Shown here piece by piece: positions 9,099-17,240 of a DNA stretch of 64,000 bases. A program made the position numbers and the translations under genes. The stretch is from assembly GCF_002222635.1 (NCBI RefSeq), contig NZ_CP022416.1:364096-428095 (forward strand). Direction: 5' to 3'. A model generated the notes under the pieces. The model was not told the origin of the DNA, searched no databases, and saw nothing but the letters and a program-made list of their open reading frames with translations. This DNA comes from Pseudosulfitobacter pseudonitzschiae (lineage in GTDB: Bacteria; Pseudomonadota; Alphaproteobacteria; Rhodobacterales; Rhodobacteraceae). The number at the start of each line of letters is the position of its first letter. The first letter of the stretch is position 1.

Positions 9099-10715
9099 GT
9101 GCCAGATCGCATTTCGCCATTGATATTGTTCCGCAACCAAACGTTTCGGTCCCTTTGGATTGCTGCGCTGGCCTCGAACTTCGGGGGACTTGTTCAGGCC
9201 GTCGGGGCGGCATGGTTGATGACGTCCCTGTCGGATTCGCAAAATATGGTTGCCTTGGTGCAGGGATCGGTTGCCTTGCCGATCATGATATTCTCGCTTC
9301 TTGCGGGGGTCTTCGCAGATAATTTCGACCGGCGGCGCGTCATGCTGATCGCGCAGGCGTTCATGTTTGTCGTCTCAGTGATCCTTACCTTTATGGCGTT
9401 CGAAGGCTGGCTTTCGCCGTGGTTGCTGCTGGCATTCACGTTCCTGATTGGCTGTGGCACCGCGCTGCACAACCCGTCGTGGCAGGCTACGATGGGTGAT
9501 ATTGTATCGCGCGAAGAATTGCCTTCGGCCGTGTCGCTGAACAGCATGGGCTTCAACCTGATGCGCAGTGTCGGTCCGGCGGCGGGTGGGGCCATTGTGG
9601 CACTTGCGGGGGCCGCGGCAGCCTTTGCGGTTAATGCGCTAAGCTATGTGGCCATTCTGACTGCGTTGCTGCGGTGGAAAGCCCCGATACGCGATACCCG
9701 ACTCCCCCGCGAACCGATGGGCAGCGCCTTTTCCGCAGGGCTGCGATATGTTGCGATGTCTCCGAACCTGCTGCGGGTGATTTTGCGCGGATTCTGGTTC
9801 GGCCTTGCCGCCATTGCCTTGCTTGCTCTGTTGCCTGTTGTTGTGCGCGAAACTCTTGAAGCAACGGCATTTATTTATGGGGTCATGCTGGGGTGCTTTG
9901 GCATGGGGGCGGTTGCCGGTGCGCTGACAAACGCAAGTCTGCGTGTGCAATTCACCAACGAGACTATCGCCAGAGGTGCGTTTATCGGTTTTGCGCTAAG
10001 TTGCGTTGTTCTTGCCCTTAGCAAGCAACCCATCGTATCTGGCGCTGCCTTGATGCTGGCGGGCGCGTGTTGGGTGCTTGCGCTGTCGATGTTCAACGTG
10101 ACAATCCAGCTTTCGACACCGCGGTGGGTCGTGGGGCGGGTTATCGCCCTCTATCAGACCGGCACATTTGGCGGCATGGCAGCGGGCAGTCTGATCTGGG
10201 GCGCGATGGCCGAACAGGCAGGGTCTGAGTACGCGTTGCTGACGGCCTCTGGCTTGTTGGTAATCGGTGCGCTGATCGGTCTGCAAATGCCTCTGCCCGA
10301 GTTCAGCGGCCTGAACCTTGACCCTTTGAACCGTTTCAAAGAGCCGTCAACGCGGTTCGATCTGAGCTATCGCAGCGGGCCGGTCATGGTCATGGTTGAC
10401 TACGAAATTGCACAGGCGGACGTGCCCGAGTTTCTGGCCGCGATGAGCCTGCGGCGGCGTGTGCGTATTCGGGACGGCGCGCAACAATGGGCGCTGTTGC
10501 GTGACCTGCACCAGCCCGAACACTGGAGCGAAAGTTATCATGTACCGACTTGGGGCGAATATGTACGCCACAATGAACGGCGCACCAATGCGGACGCAGA
10601 GCTGTCCGACCGTATCAGAGTGTTGCACCGTGGATCAGAAGCGCCCGCGGTTCACCGGATGATTGAACATCAGGTCGTTCCGCTGAGGGACGACATGTTA
10701 CAAAAGGCAGAGTAA
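9099..10715 (+). CDS. MFS transporter, MFS_3/EntS-like (possible siderophore exporter)
   Basis: This 538-residue protein has about 10-12 membrane helices in its first 400 residues. It belongs to the MFS_3 group, which includes the enterobactin exporter EntS. Motif-A-like ADNFDRRRVML lies near residues 69-80. After the last helix comes a hydrophilic tail of about 130 residues (VMVMVDYEIAQADVPEFL onward) that many MFS_3 members carry. The start is GTG at 9099 with no convincing ribosome site, so a later start is possible. Its position behind the siderophore receptor suggests siderophore or drug efflux. No siderophore biosynthesis gene is in the window. Confidence 0.78.
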   Translation: MPDRISPLILFRNQTFRSLWIAALASNFGGLVQAVGAAWLMTSLSDSQNMVALVQGSVALPIMIFSLLAGVFADNFDRRRVMLIAQAFMFVVSVILTFMAFEGWLSPWLLLAFTFLIGCGTALHNPSWQATMGDIVSREELPSAVSLNSMGFNLMRSVGPAAGGAIVALAGAAAAFAVNALSYVAILTALLRWKAPIRDTRLPREPMGSAFSAGLRYVAMSPNLLRVILRGFWFGLAAIALLALLPVVVRETLEATAFIYGVMLGCFGMGAVAGALTNASLRVQFTNETIARGAFIGFALSCVVLALSKQPIVSGAALMLAGACWVLALSMFNVTIQLSTPRWVVGRVIALYQTGTFGGMAAGSLIWGAMAEQAGSEYALLTASGLLVIGALIGLQMPLPEFSGLNLDPLNRFKEPSTRFDLSYRSGPVMVMVDYEIAQADVPEFLAAMSLRRRVRIRDGAQQWALLRDLHQPEHWSESYHVPTWGEYVRHNERRTNADAELSDRIRVLHRGSEAPAVHRMIEHQVVPLRDDMLQKAE

Positions 10716-11147
10716 CTTTTGGTGGCTTGACAGGTCCGCTTGAATGAACGCGCCTTGAGACCAGCCCATAGGTGTTGTTCGCGGTCCTTGTTGCTGCAAT
10801 CACATTTTTATGGTTGCAAATCAAAGGTCTAGGCGCGCATCGATCGCGTGGCACAACATATACTTTAGTTGCGTTTTTCGTGTTTAGTATGTATGCTATG
10901 ATCCTAAGTTGGTAATGTGAACAGCTTAGTGCAGGTAAAAGCCCGCTAAAACAGGTTTGGGCCATCTTGGTTAGGGGACAACAAACGCTTTCCAGCTACG
11001 CCTCTGAATAGAAACCGAATTTTAAGTGGTCAGGGTGTTGTGATGAACGCGATCGAGATTTAAGAAAATTTACAGTCCGGAACCCCTCTCGATGTTTACA
11101 GCCACTTTTCGAGAGGCAAGACCAACCAACAAGGCATTGATGTGACC
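10716..11147. other. Intergenic region before the response regulator
   Basis: No open frame with coding character was found on either strand. The only structure seen is an inverted repeat at 11085-11116. The stretch is AT-richer than its neighbours and probably carries the promoter of the response regulator. Confidence 0.5.
11085..11116. repeat. 8-bp inverted repeat upstream of the response regulator
   Basis: CCTCTCGA (11085-11092) pairs with TCGAGAGG (11109-11116) across a 16-base loop. It ends about 30 bases before the start codon, so it could be an operator or a leader hairpin. Confidence 0.4.
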
Positions 11148-12113
11148 ATGAAAATTCTAGCCGTTGATGACAACCTGCTAACTCTTGACTTGCTCACCAC
11201 CCTTGCCGGTCGGCTCGGGTTTGATGACGTGACAACTGCATCATCAGGCGAGGCCGCCATGGAACTGGTGAACCGCGATACGGAACCCTATCAGTGCTTT
11301 CTAATGGATATCAGCATGCCAGGGATGGACGGGATTGAGCTGTGCGGCCTTGTACGGGCGCTTCCAGCGTACCGGAAAACACCGATTATCATGCTGACCT
11401 CGATGACTGAACGGGACTATGTCGATCAGGCCTTCAAGACCGGTGCGACAGACTATGCAACCAAACCATTTCATATCACCGAACTTGGTGCCCGACTACG
11501 AATGGCAAACGAGATCAACGCCACCCGCGTGGGGGCGCCATCCGATGCGCTGACCGCCGACTCGCAGAAAGAGCCGTTGTCCGAGAATGTGCAGATCGAA
11601 GGGTTTCCGGGCCTAATCACTTACAATGCCTTAGGTAACTACCTGTTACAGCTGTCCAAAGCTGCTTTGGCGGGGTCACAGGTTCTGGCGGTGAAAATCG
11701 ACCAGATCGAGAGAATCCATATGCGGGGGTCATCGCAAGAATTTTCCTATGCACTGACCGAAGTGGCCGACGCAATTTGCGGCGCTTTCGAAACCAAGAG
11801 CAATATGTTTGCCTATGCTGGCAATGGCAGTTTCTTGGTCGTGCAAAGCAAAGACGCCAGTGTGCAGGCTATTGATCTCGAGCTTCAGGTTCAGAACCTT
11901 CTTGATGAGAAAGACACCGAATTTGACAACGGTGATCCGATGGATCTGGATGTGTCCATCGGCAACCCGATCGTTCCCAGCATCAACAGCACGCTTCCGG
12001 CGTGGGATACATTTGATCGGGCGATCTCGCGCGCCGAAAGCCGGATGGCCCAAAAGAGGCAACATCCGACTTGTCCAGATGTCGCTGTTCAAGTGCAATC
12101 GACTGTCCAATGA
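11148..12113 (+). CDS. Response regulator with degenerate GGDEF-like output domain
   Basis: The protein has about 321 residues. Residues 1-120 are a CheY-like receiver: acidic pocket D7/D8, phosphoacceptor D54 in FLMDISMPGMDG, T84 and K106 in ATKPF. Residues from about 150 to 300 look like a GGDEF-fold domain whose active-site loop has become YAGNGSF instead of a GG(D/E)EF motif, so cyclase activity is unlikely. It may act as a signalling or c-di-GMP-related protein-interaction module. ATG at 11148 is preferred over the GTG six bases earlier because it begins directly with MKILAVDDN. No histidine kinase is adjacent. The fold assignment of the second half is inference. Confidence 0.72.
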   Translation: MKILAVDDNLLTLDLLTTLAGRLGFDDVTTASSGEAAMELVNRDTEPYQCFLMDISMPGMDGIELCGLVRALPAYRKTPIIMLTSMTERDYVDQAFKTGATDYATKPFHITELGARLRMANEINATRVGAPSDALTADSQKEPLSENVQIEGFPGLITYNALGNYLLQLSKAALAGSQVLAVKIDQIERIHMRGSSQEFSYALTEVADAICGAFETKSNMFAYAGNGSFLVVQSKDASVQAIDLELQVQNLLDEKDTEFDNGDPMDLDVSIGNPIVPSINSTLPAWDTFDRAISRAESRMAQKRQHPTCPDVAVQVQSTVQ

Positions 12114-12267
12114 CAAAAGAACAAGCGCGCACCTGACAAAAGCTGATCGACATCCACCCTCCACATCCTCGATCAGAACTGATCGGTCTGTTGTTTGGTG
12201 AAAGCAAGTCGTCATTAACGAAATTTTACATAATCAAGATTATAAGACACAAAATATATATATGATG

Positions 12268-12958
12268 TAGCCGGTGCAACATCCGTCAGCCACGAGACGA
12301 TCTATGCGTATATCTATAGCCCTGATGGTCCGTCACAGGACTTGGCCCGTTACCTTCCAGAACGCCGCAAAACGCGGAAACCCCGTTATGCCCGAGCCCC
12401 ACGTGGCATGATGTTCCCGCTGGAGCGGTCAATCCACAACAGGCCTGAACACATCAAAGACCGCGCAACATTTGGCGATTGGGAAGGCGATTTGATGATT
12501 TTCCGGCGCGCGCACGGGAAAGCCAACGTTGCATCCTTGATTGAACGCAAAACCCGCTTTGCCGTTTTGTTCAGAAACAACGATCGAAGTTCAAAGCATT
12601 TCATGGAGCGGCTGATGAACGTCATGGAACCCCTGCCCCAGACCGCCCGCCAGTCAATCACCTTCGACCGAGGAATCGAGTTCTCAGGATGGCGGAAACT
12701 GGAAGCCGGGATTGGGACGCGTGCCTGGTTCTGCGACCCGCAGGCCCCTTGGCAAAAGGGATCGGTCGAGAACCTGAACAAGCGCGCCCGACGATATTTA
12801 CCGCGTGACACCCCATAGCGGCGCTCTCAAGTCGCGACATGAGCGCAATTTGTGACCGCCTCAACGGAACGCCAAGAAAGTGCTTGGGTTGGCGAACCCC
12901 TGCCGAGGCATTCGCTGAAGAAATCAGAAATCTAGGATCTAGAAATGTCGCAACCTGA
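12268..12958 (+). pseudogene. IS30-family transposase, truncated and frameshifted
   Basis: The frame is open from about 12268 and reads VSHETIYAYIYSPDG, then the IS30 catalytic core with D in FGDWEGD, D in TFDRG and E in KGSVENLN. The N-terminal DNA-binding half is missing. Near 12815 a single-base loss puts a stop after YLPRDTP. The expected C-terminus continues in another frame as MSAICDRLNGTPRKCLGW to a stop at 12958. It marks the left border of the IS-rich island and cannot be functional as it stands. Confidence 0.85.
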
Positions 12959-13195
12959 CTTGAGCTCACACAAACCAAAAGCGGCGCTGACGCCTCCCCC
13001 ATGGCCTGATTTTGAGTCTGGTGGCTTGTGCGAGGATCGGAACCTGAATCCCTATCTTTGTACGGGTGCTTCACAGGTAGACACAGGCGACGGCCTGTTA
13101 TGCTTGGCTTGCCGTGACTGCCGCGAAGGTTGAATTTGATGGATCGCGACGCGGTCTGAGCGGGGATTGGGTCCGAAAGCAAGGCCAAGCGGAAG

Positions 13196-13288
13196 CTATA
13201 CGACGCTTTCTAACAGGGCGATTTCGTCTTCGGTCAGATCGAACAGGTCATAGACGATGCTGTCGATCTGGGCTTCGGCCTAGGCGAT
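13196..13288 (-). pseudogene. C-terminal relic, possibly of an N-6 DNA methylase / restriction enzyme
   Basis: On the minus strand about 27 codons read AEAQIDSIVYDLFDLTEDE and onward to a stop, with an in-frame TAG just before them. The pattern IDxLVYxLxxLTxxEI is the usual C-terminal end of Eco57I/PglX-like methylases. It is too short for certainty. Confidence 0.4.
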
Positions 13289-13296
13289 CTCGGCGG

Positions 13297-13548
13297 TCAC
13301 CCAAACATCGCCAGCTGCTGAGGCTCCACCCAATAGCCGCGTTTGCACTTGGCGGTTTCCAGTGTGATCAGCGCCGCGACGGCCTGGCTTTCATCCGCGA
13401 ACCAATCCATCCACACCCGCCCGCCCTGCCCTATGCGGCCCCATTCGCGGTAGAGCGTCCATTCGCCAAACAGGTTCGGCATGACGGCCATCCGGTAGAA
13501 CCGGGCGACGTTCTTCGCAGGCTGGCGCTTTTCGAGATAGGTCTGCAT
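13297..13548 (-). CDS. Small WGR-domain protein
   Basis: The 83-residue product is essentially one WGR domain, a nucleic-acid-associated fold named after its Trp-Gly-Arg motif. The motif here is EWGRIGQGGRV at about residues 35-45, with the typical preceding FYRMAVMPNLFGEWTLYREW. Stand-alone WGR proteins of this size are frequent on alphaproteobacterial plasmids. It lies three bases before an integrase relic on the same strand, so it may be a passenger of the former mobile element. Its function is unknown. Confidence 0.75.
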   Translation of the reverse strand: MQTYLEKRQPAKNVARFYRMAVMPNLFGEWTLYREWGRIGQGGRVWMDWFADESQAVAALITLETAKCKRGYWVEPQQLAMFG

Positions 13549-13551
13549 GGC

Positions 13552-14072
13552 TCAGAGATGATACTTGCGCGCAATGTCCAGGGCTTCGGCCTGTTCGGTC
13601 CCAATATACTCCTTGGTGCGTTCAATGCTGGCGTAACCAAGCAACAGCTGGGCCGCGCGCAGGTTGTCGGTCTGCTGATAGATATGGGTCGGGAAGGTCC
13701 GACGCAGCGAATGCAGGCCATAGAGGCTGGGATCGAGGCAGGCCTTTTCCAGCCAGGACTTGAACAGCCGTCAGAGCTGGCTTTCGCTCAGGTGTGTTTG
13801 CGCCCACCTTGCTCCCCGCCCCGTGAACAGCCAGCCATGCAACGGCTTTTCAGAGTCCGCGAGATAGGCCTGCAGGCTGTCGCGTGTGCCCGAGGACAGC
13901 CGCGCCTGCACCGGGCGCGCATTGCATGTCTCGGTTTTTCTCTGCCGGATTTCGACGATTTCGCGCACCCCGGCAAGCGTGGCGACATCGACCACCCGCA
14001 GCCGTACCAGGTCAGAGCCCCCGAAGCTGGTGTCGAGGGCAACGTTGAACAACGCAAGATCACACAGAGCGT
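13552..14072 (-). pseudogene. Tyrosine recombinase/integrase, 5'-truncated with internal stop
   Basis: Reading on the minus strand from about 14072, the frame gives DLALFNVALDTSFGGSDLV, then a stop (TGA at 13771-13773) after ETHLSESQL-like sequence. It continues in frame with GLHSLRRTFPTHIYQQTDNL, AAQLLLGYASIERTKEYIG and a normal terminus. HSLRR, LLLGYAS and the final tyrosine are the catalytic landmarks of phage-type integrases. The N-terminal domain is missing and one nonsense codon interrupts the catalytic domain, so it is inactive. It joins directly to a TPR-gene relic. Confidence 0.8.
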
Positions 14073-14073
14073 T

Positions 14074-14403
14074 CTCATGGTATCCGCGTCGTCAAACTGC
14101 CCGAGCGATATCTGGATCGCGGCCAGGTTATGGGTTATGCTGCTTCGATGCATCCTTGGGATGCTTGGTGACGGCCTCCTGGACGAACTGGAAGGCCTCC
14201 AGCGGCTTCTTGCGGTCAAAAAGGCCAAGCCCCTTCAAATGCAGGACATTTGCATTCTGCTGCGCAATTTTTGCGGCGCTGGCGAGATGTTTGTCGAAGG
14301 TCGGGTAATTCTTGGACCGGAGCGCCTCGGCGGCGGCTGACAGAAGCCCGTCGAGCTGCGTCTGTGTCTCGGTCCCAAGCGATCGTTTGGCGGAATCTTT
14401 CAA
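14074..14403 (-). pseudogene. TPR-repeat protein N-terminus, frameshifted by a 7-bp duplication
   Basis: The minus-strand frame reads AEALRSKNYPTFDKHLASAA and VLHLKGLGLFDRKKPLEAFQ, typical of TPR helices in bacterial TPR sulfotransferase or glycosyltransferase fusions. It stops at 14128. The next TPR (HNLAAIQISLGQFDDADTM) continues in a shifted frame. The break is a tandem duplication of GGTTATG at 14126-14139; removing one copy restores the frame. A GGAGG site and ATG near 14450 suggest the original start lay further upstream in another now-shifted frame. The gene is cut at 14074 by the integrase relic. Confidence 0.7.
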
Positions 14404-14516
14404 TTTTACGTCTTTCGTGACCGAACAAGGCGGCCGGGGCGCATCTTGTTGAACATTTGAGCCTCCTAAGCTAAAGGATAGTCGATATTATCCAACGCAA
14501 AAAAGGGACAAGAACC

Positions 14517-14720
14517 ATGGCCAAAGTTACCATTGACGGCACCGAATACGAAACCGACGGCATGTCTTCCGATGCGAAGGCGCAGATCCAGAATGTCATG
14601 TATTGCGATCGTAAGCTCGAGGAGCTGAAGAACGAAGCTGCTGTCATACAGACCGCCCGGAATGCCTACGCCCGCTCGCTGTCGGAGATGCTCGCGGGCG
14701 ATCCCGAAAAGGCGAACTAA
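14517..14720 (+). CDS. DUF6447-family small protein
   Basis: This 67-residue protein reads MAKVTIDGTEYETDGMSSDA, then a helical region with VMYCDRKLEELKNEAAVIQT and ARNAYARSLSEML. The layout, a short beta start on a (V/T)IDGxEY motif followed by a coiled-coil-like helix, matches DUF6447. A good ribosome site (AAAGGGACA) precedes the ATG. The gene stands 19 bases before the next unknown gene and heads the type I secretion locus. Its biochemical role is unknown; a chaperone or adaptor role in secretion is only a guess. Confidence 0.7.
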   Translation: MAKVTIDGTEYETDGMSSDAKAQIQNVMYCDRKLEELKNEAAVIQTARNAYARSLSEMLAGDPEKAN

Positions 14721-14739
14721 GGGCAAGGCACACGCCCCG

Positions 14740-15249
14740 ATGTCCGGTATCCGGCGTTTCACCACAGATTACGTGGCGGTCGAGGACCGCATCCGGCTCT
14801 CGCTGGAGCGCAGCGACGGGACAGTGCGGATCCTGTGGCTGACACGGCCCCTGCTGAACAAGCTGGCGGCACGTCTGATCGAGCGGGTCGATGCAGCCGT
14901 CTCGACAGACAGGCCGCTGACGAGCGGCGTGCGGCAACGCTTCGTGCAGCAGGCCGCCGAGGCCTCGCTGAAGCCGCAAGAGCCCGTCCGGCCCGGGGGC
15001 AGCACAAGGCAGGCAGGCGTCGCCATGCTCGTGACCAGTATCGGCCTGCGCGACGGGCAGGGGGTGCTGACCGTCGAATTCAAGGGCGGCGACCAGGTGC
15101 TGGAGGCGGCCCCCTTCACCGGCGAGGCCCTGCGGCAATGGCTGGGCGTGCTCTACAAGTGCTATTGCCACGGTGGATGGGGCGGCGATTTCTGGCCCGG
15201 CTGGATCACCCCGGACCGCTCGCTGGCCGACATGGCCCGGATGAATTGA
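14740..15249 (+). CDS. Conserved-looking protein of unknown function beside the type I secretion genes
   Basis: The frame opens upstream, but ATG 14740 gives a compact 169-residue product beginning MSGIRRFTTDYVAVEDRIRL. It is soluble in appearance, with alternating charged and hydrophobic strands (RLSLERSDGTVRILWLTRPL, VLTVEFKGGDQVLEA) and a Trp/Cys-rich stretch KCYCHGGWGGDFWPGWI near the C-terminus. I do not recognise the family. The short gap to the DUF6447 gene suggests one transcript. A coding role is supported by codon pattern and by the position between the DUF6447 gene and the ABC transporter. Confidence 0.65.
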   Translation: MSGIRRFTTDYVAVEDRIRLSLERSDGTVRILWLTRPLLNKLAARLIERVDAAVSTDRPLTSGVRQRFVQQAAEASLKPQEPVRPGGSTRQAGVAMLVTSIGLRDGQGVLTVEFKGGDQVLEAAPFTGEALRQWLGVLYKCYCHGGWGGDFWPGWITPDRSLADMARMN

Positions 15250-15385
15250 TCGGGGAAGTGCTGCGCATGCGTGGATGCCACGCACCGCACCAATAGGACA
15301 GGATAATGGCCTGTACCCATGGAAACAATTTCGAGGCTATGCTAAGGTATAGCGATATTCATATGCCCCGGGCTGCGGAAAGTTC

Positions 15386-16336
15386 GTGAAAATGCGTCAA
15401 AAAACCTCGCTCGAGACAGCCTATAGCATGTTCCGGTCCACGTTCATCGCGACCGTCGTCTTCAGTTTTTTCACCAACCTGCTGATGTTCGTCGGGCCGC
15501 TCTACATGCTGCAGATCTACGACCGGGTACTGTCCAGCCGCAACGAGATGACTCTCATGATGATCACGGCGATCGCCATCGCCATGCTGGTCAGCTACGG
15601 GCTTTTAGAGTTCACGCGATCGCGACTCCTGGTACGGGCGGGGCTGCAGTTCGACGAGGTGCTGGCGAATCCGGTGTTCCACCGCGTGGTCAAGCAGCAG
15701 ACGGCACTGCCGGGCAGCAACGCGCAGGTCGCCCTCAACGATGTTGACAAAGTGCGAGAGTTCATGACGGGGCAGGGGATCCTCGCGTTCTTCGACGCGC
15801 CCTGGGTGCCGCTGTTTCTCGCCCTGTGTTTCGCGTTCCACCCGTGGCTGGGCCTGGTGGCCACCATCGGCGCGGTCATCATCTTCGGCCTGGCAATCAT
15901 CAACGAATTTGCGACCCGCAACGCCCTGCAGGATGCCAGCAAGGCGTCGCAAGGGGCCAACCATTTCGTGAACACCACCATGCAGAACGCCGAGATCATC
16001 CGCGCGCTCGGCATGGAAAAGCAGCTCACCAAGCGCTGGCTCAGCCAGCATGACGACATGCTGATTCACCAGGCGCGGGCCAGCGACCGTGCGGGCTCCA
16101 TCATGGCCTCGTCGAAATTCGTGCGCATGAGCCTTCAGGTCGCCATCCTCGGCACCGGTGCCTACCTGGCCATCCAGCAGCTGATCTCGCCGGGGATCAT
16201 GATCGCCGCGTCGATCGTGATGGGTCGCGCGCTGGCGCCGGTGGAGCAGGCCGTCGGCCAGTGGAAGCAGTTCGTGAACGCGCGCTCGGCCCACAAGCGG
16301 CTGAAGCAGCTCTTTGATAACATTTCTGAACAGTAA
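15386..16336 (+). CDS. Type I secretion ABC transporter, membrane-domain part (split gene)
   Basis: This is the N-terminal half of a PrtD/HlyB-like exporter. It is 316 residues from GTG 15386, or 314 from ATG 15392. It begins with helices TFIATVVFSFFTNLLMFVGP and continues with the LYMLQIYDRVLSSRNEMTL motif characteristic of RTX-protein exporters (TIGR01842-like). Further helices end near residue 285. The frame stops with TAA at 16334-16336 after LKQLFDNISEQ. The next in-frame sense codons continue the same protein (ERTELPEPKGNLKVEQ) into the ATPase half. Normal family members are single chains of about 570-590 residues, so this is either a nonsense mutation or a real two-piece transporter. 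Confidence 0.85.
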   Translation: MKMRQKTSLETAYSMFRSTFIATVVFSFFTNLLMFVGPLYMLQIYDRVLSSRNEMTLMMITAIAIAMLVSYGLLEFTRSRLLVRAGLQFDEVLANPVFHRVVKQQTALPGSNAQVALNDVDKVREFMTGQGILAFFDAPWVPLFLALCFAFHPWLGLVATIGAVIIFGLAIINEFATRNALQDASKASQGANHFVNTTMQNAEIIRALGMEKQLTKRWLSQHDDMLIHQARASDRAGSIMASSKFVRMSLQVAILGTGAYLAIQQLISPGIMIAASIVMGRALAPVEQAVGQWKQFVNARSAHKRLKQLFDNISEQ

Positions 16337-16348
16337 GAGCGGACCGAG

Positions 16349-17167
16349 TTGCCCGAACCTAAGGGCAACCTGAAGGTGGAGCAACTCTTCGCCACCGTTC
16401 CGGGCAGCCGGGACACATTGCTCAGGGGAATCAGCTTTTCCGTCACCCAGGGCGAGGTGCTCGCGATCATCGGCCCGAGCGGGTCGGGCAAGTCTTCTCT
16501 CGTGCGCCATCTCGTCGGGGCGATGACCCCGGTGGCCGGCAAAGTGCGTCTCGACGGCACCGAGATGCACCATTGGGACCCCGAACAGATAGGGCGATAC
16601 CTAGGCTACCTGCCGCAGGACGTGAAACTTTTCGGCGGTTCAGTATCGGAGAACATCTCGCGCTTCGAGGATGACCCGCAGGACACCGATGTCATCGCCG
16701 CGGCCATCTTGGCCGGCGCGCATGACATGATCCAGAAGCTGAGCAATGGCTACGAGACCAATGTTGGCGATGGCGGCATGTTCCTGTCCGGCGGGCAGCG
16801 GCAGCGCGTCGGCCTCGCCCGGGCGGTGTATCGCTATCCTAGCCTCGTGGTGCTGGACGAGCCCAACTCCAACTTGGACAGCATGGGCGAAAAAGCGCTC
16901 GTGTCTTGCATCCAGAAACTGAAATCGATGGGCAAGACCGTCGTTCTGGTGACCCACAAGACCAATCTTTTCGCCCTGTCCGACAAGACGCTGATGCTGA
17001 TGAATGGCACGGTCGAGAAATTCGGGCCCACTAGGGACTTCTTTCAGCAGCCACAAACTACACCTTCCGCGGCGCAGACGCAGACGCAGACGCAGACGCA
17101 GAAGGCAGCATCCAGGAATTCGCCCGCGGTGGTCAAGCTGTCCACGTCCGAAAAGGACGAAACCTGA
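16349..17167 (+). CDS. Type I secretion ABC transporter, ATPase-domain part (split gene)
   Basis: This 272-residue ATPase half lies in the same reading frame as the preceding membrane half, after a TAA and four codons. It has Walker A GPSGSGKSS at 42-50, signature LSGGQRQRVGLARA from 146 and Walker B LVVLDEPNSNLD from 166. A possible TTG start at 16349 has only a weak AGAG upstream. The C-terminal tail holds a QT dipeptide repeat encoded by five CGCAGA units. If the stop is real and translation does not restart, secretion of the RTX substrate would fail. Confidence 0.85.
   Translation: MPEPKGNLKVEQLFATVPGSRDTLLRGISFSVTQGEVLAIIGPSGSGKSSLVRHLVGAMTPVAGKVRLDGTEMHHWDPEQIGRYLGYLPQDVKLFGGSVSENISRFEDDPQDTDVIAAAILAGAHDMIQKLSNGYETNVGDGGMFLSGGQRQRVGLARAVYRYPSLVVLDEPNSNLDSMGEKALVSCIQKLKSMGKTVVLVTHKTNLFALSDKTLMLMNGTVEKFGPTRDFFQQPQTTPSAAQTQTQTQTQKAASRNSPAVVKLSTSEKDET
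17073..17102 (+). repeat. Tandem hexanucleotide repeat (CGCAGA)x5 inside the ATPase gene
   Basis: Five exact 6-bp units encode alternating Gln-Thr in the C-terminal tail. Because the unit is six bases, copy-number change alters tail length by two residues without shifting the frame. Confidence 0.9.
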
Positions 17168-17240
17168 CAGCATCTGCTTGCAAAATCGGGTTTCCGGGCG
17201 ATATCGGAACCGGACCAAGCCACATGAGGACGTGCCATAT

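Noticed and set aside
12995..13060. tRNA-Leu-like anticodon arm (GACTCAAAATC on the minus strand) near the IS30 and integrase relics, a possible attachment site
   Set aside because: The stem has a mismatch and no acceptor, D or T arms could be built around it.
17073..17102. Short tandem repeat considered as a CRISPR-like array
   Set aside because: It is a 6-bp in-frame coding repeat with no spacers. No CRISPR array or cas gene is seen anywhere in the window.
16349..17167. Reading the ATPase half as an independent ABC transporter gene
   Set aside because: It shares the reading frame with the membrane half, the protein continues across the stop, and no good ribosome site precedes the TTG. A split T1SS gene explains it better, though an independent restart is not excluded.
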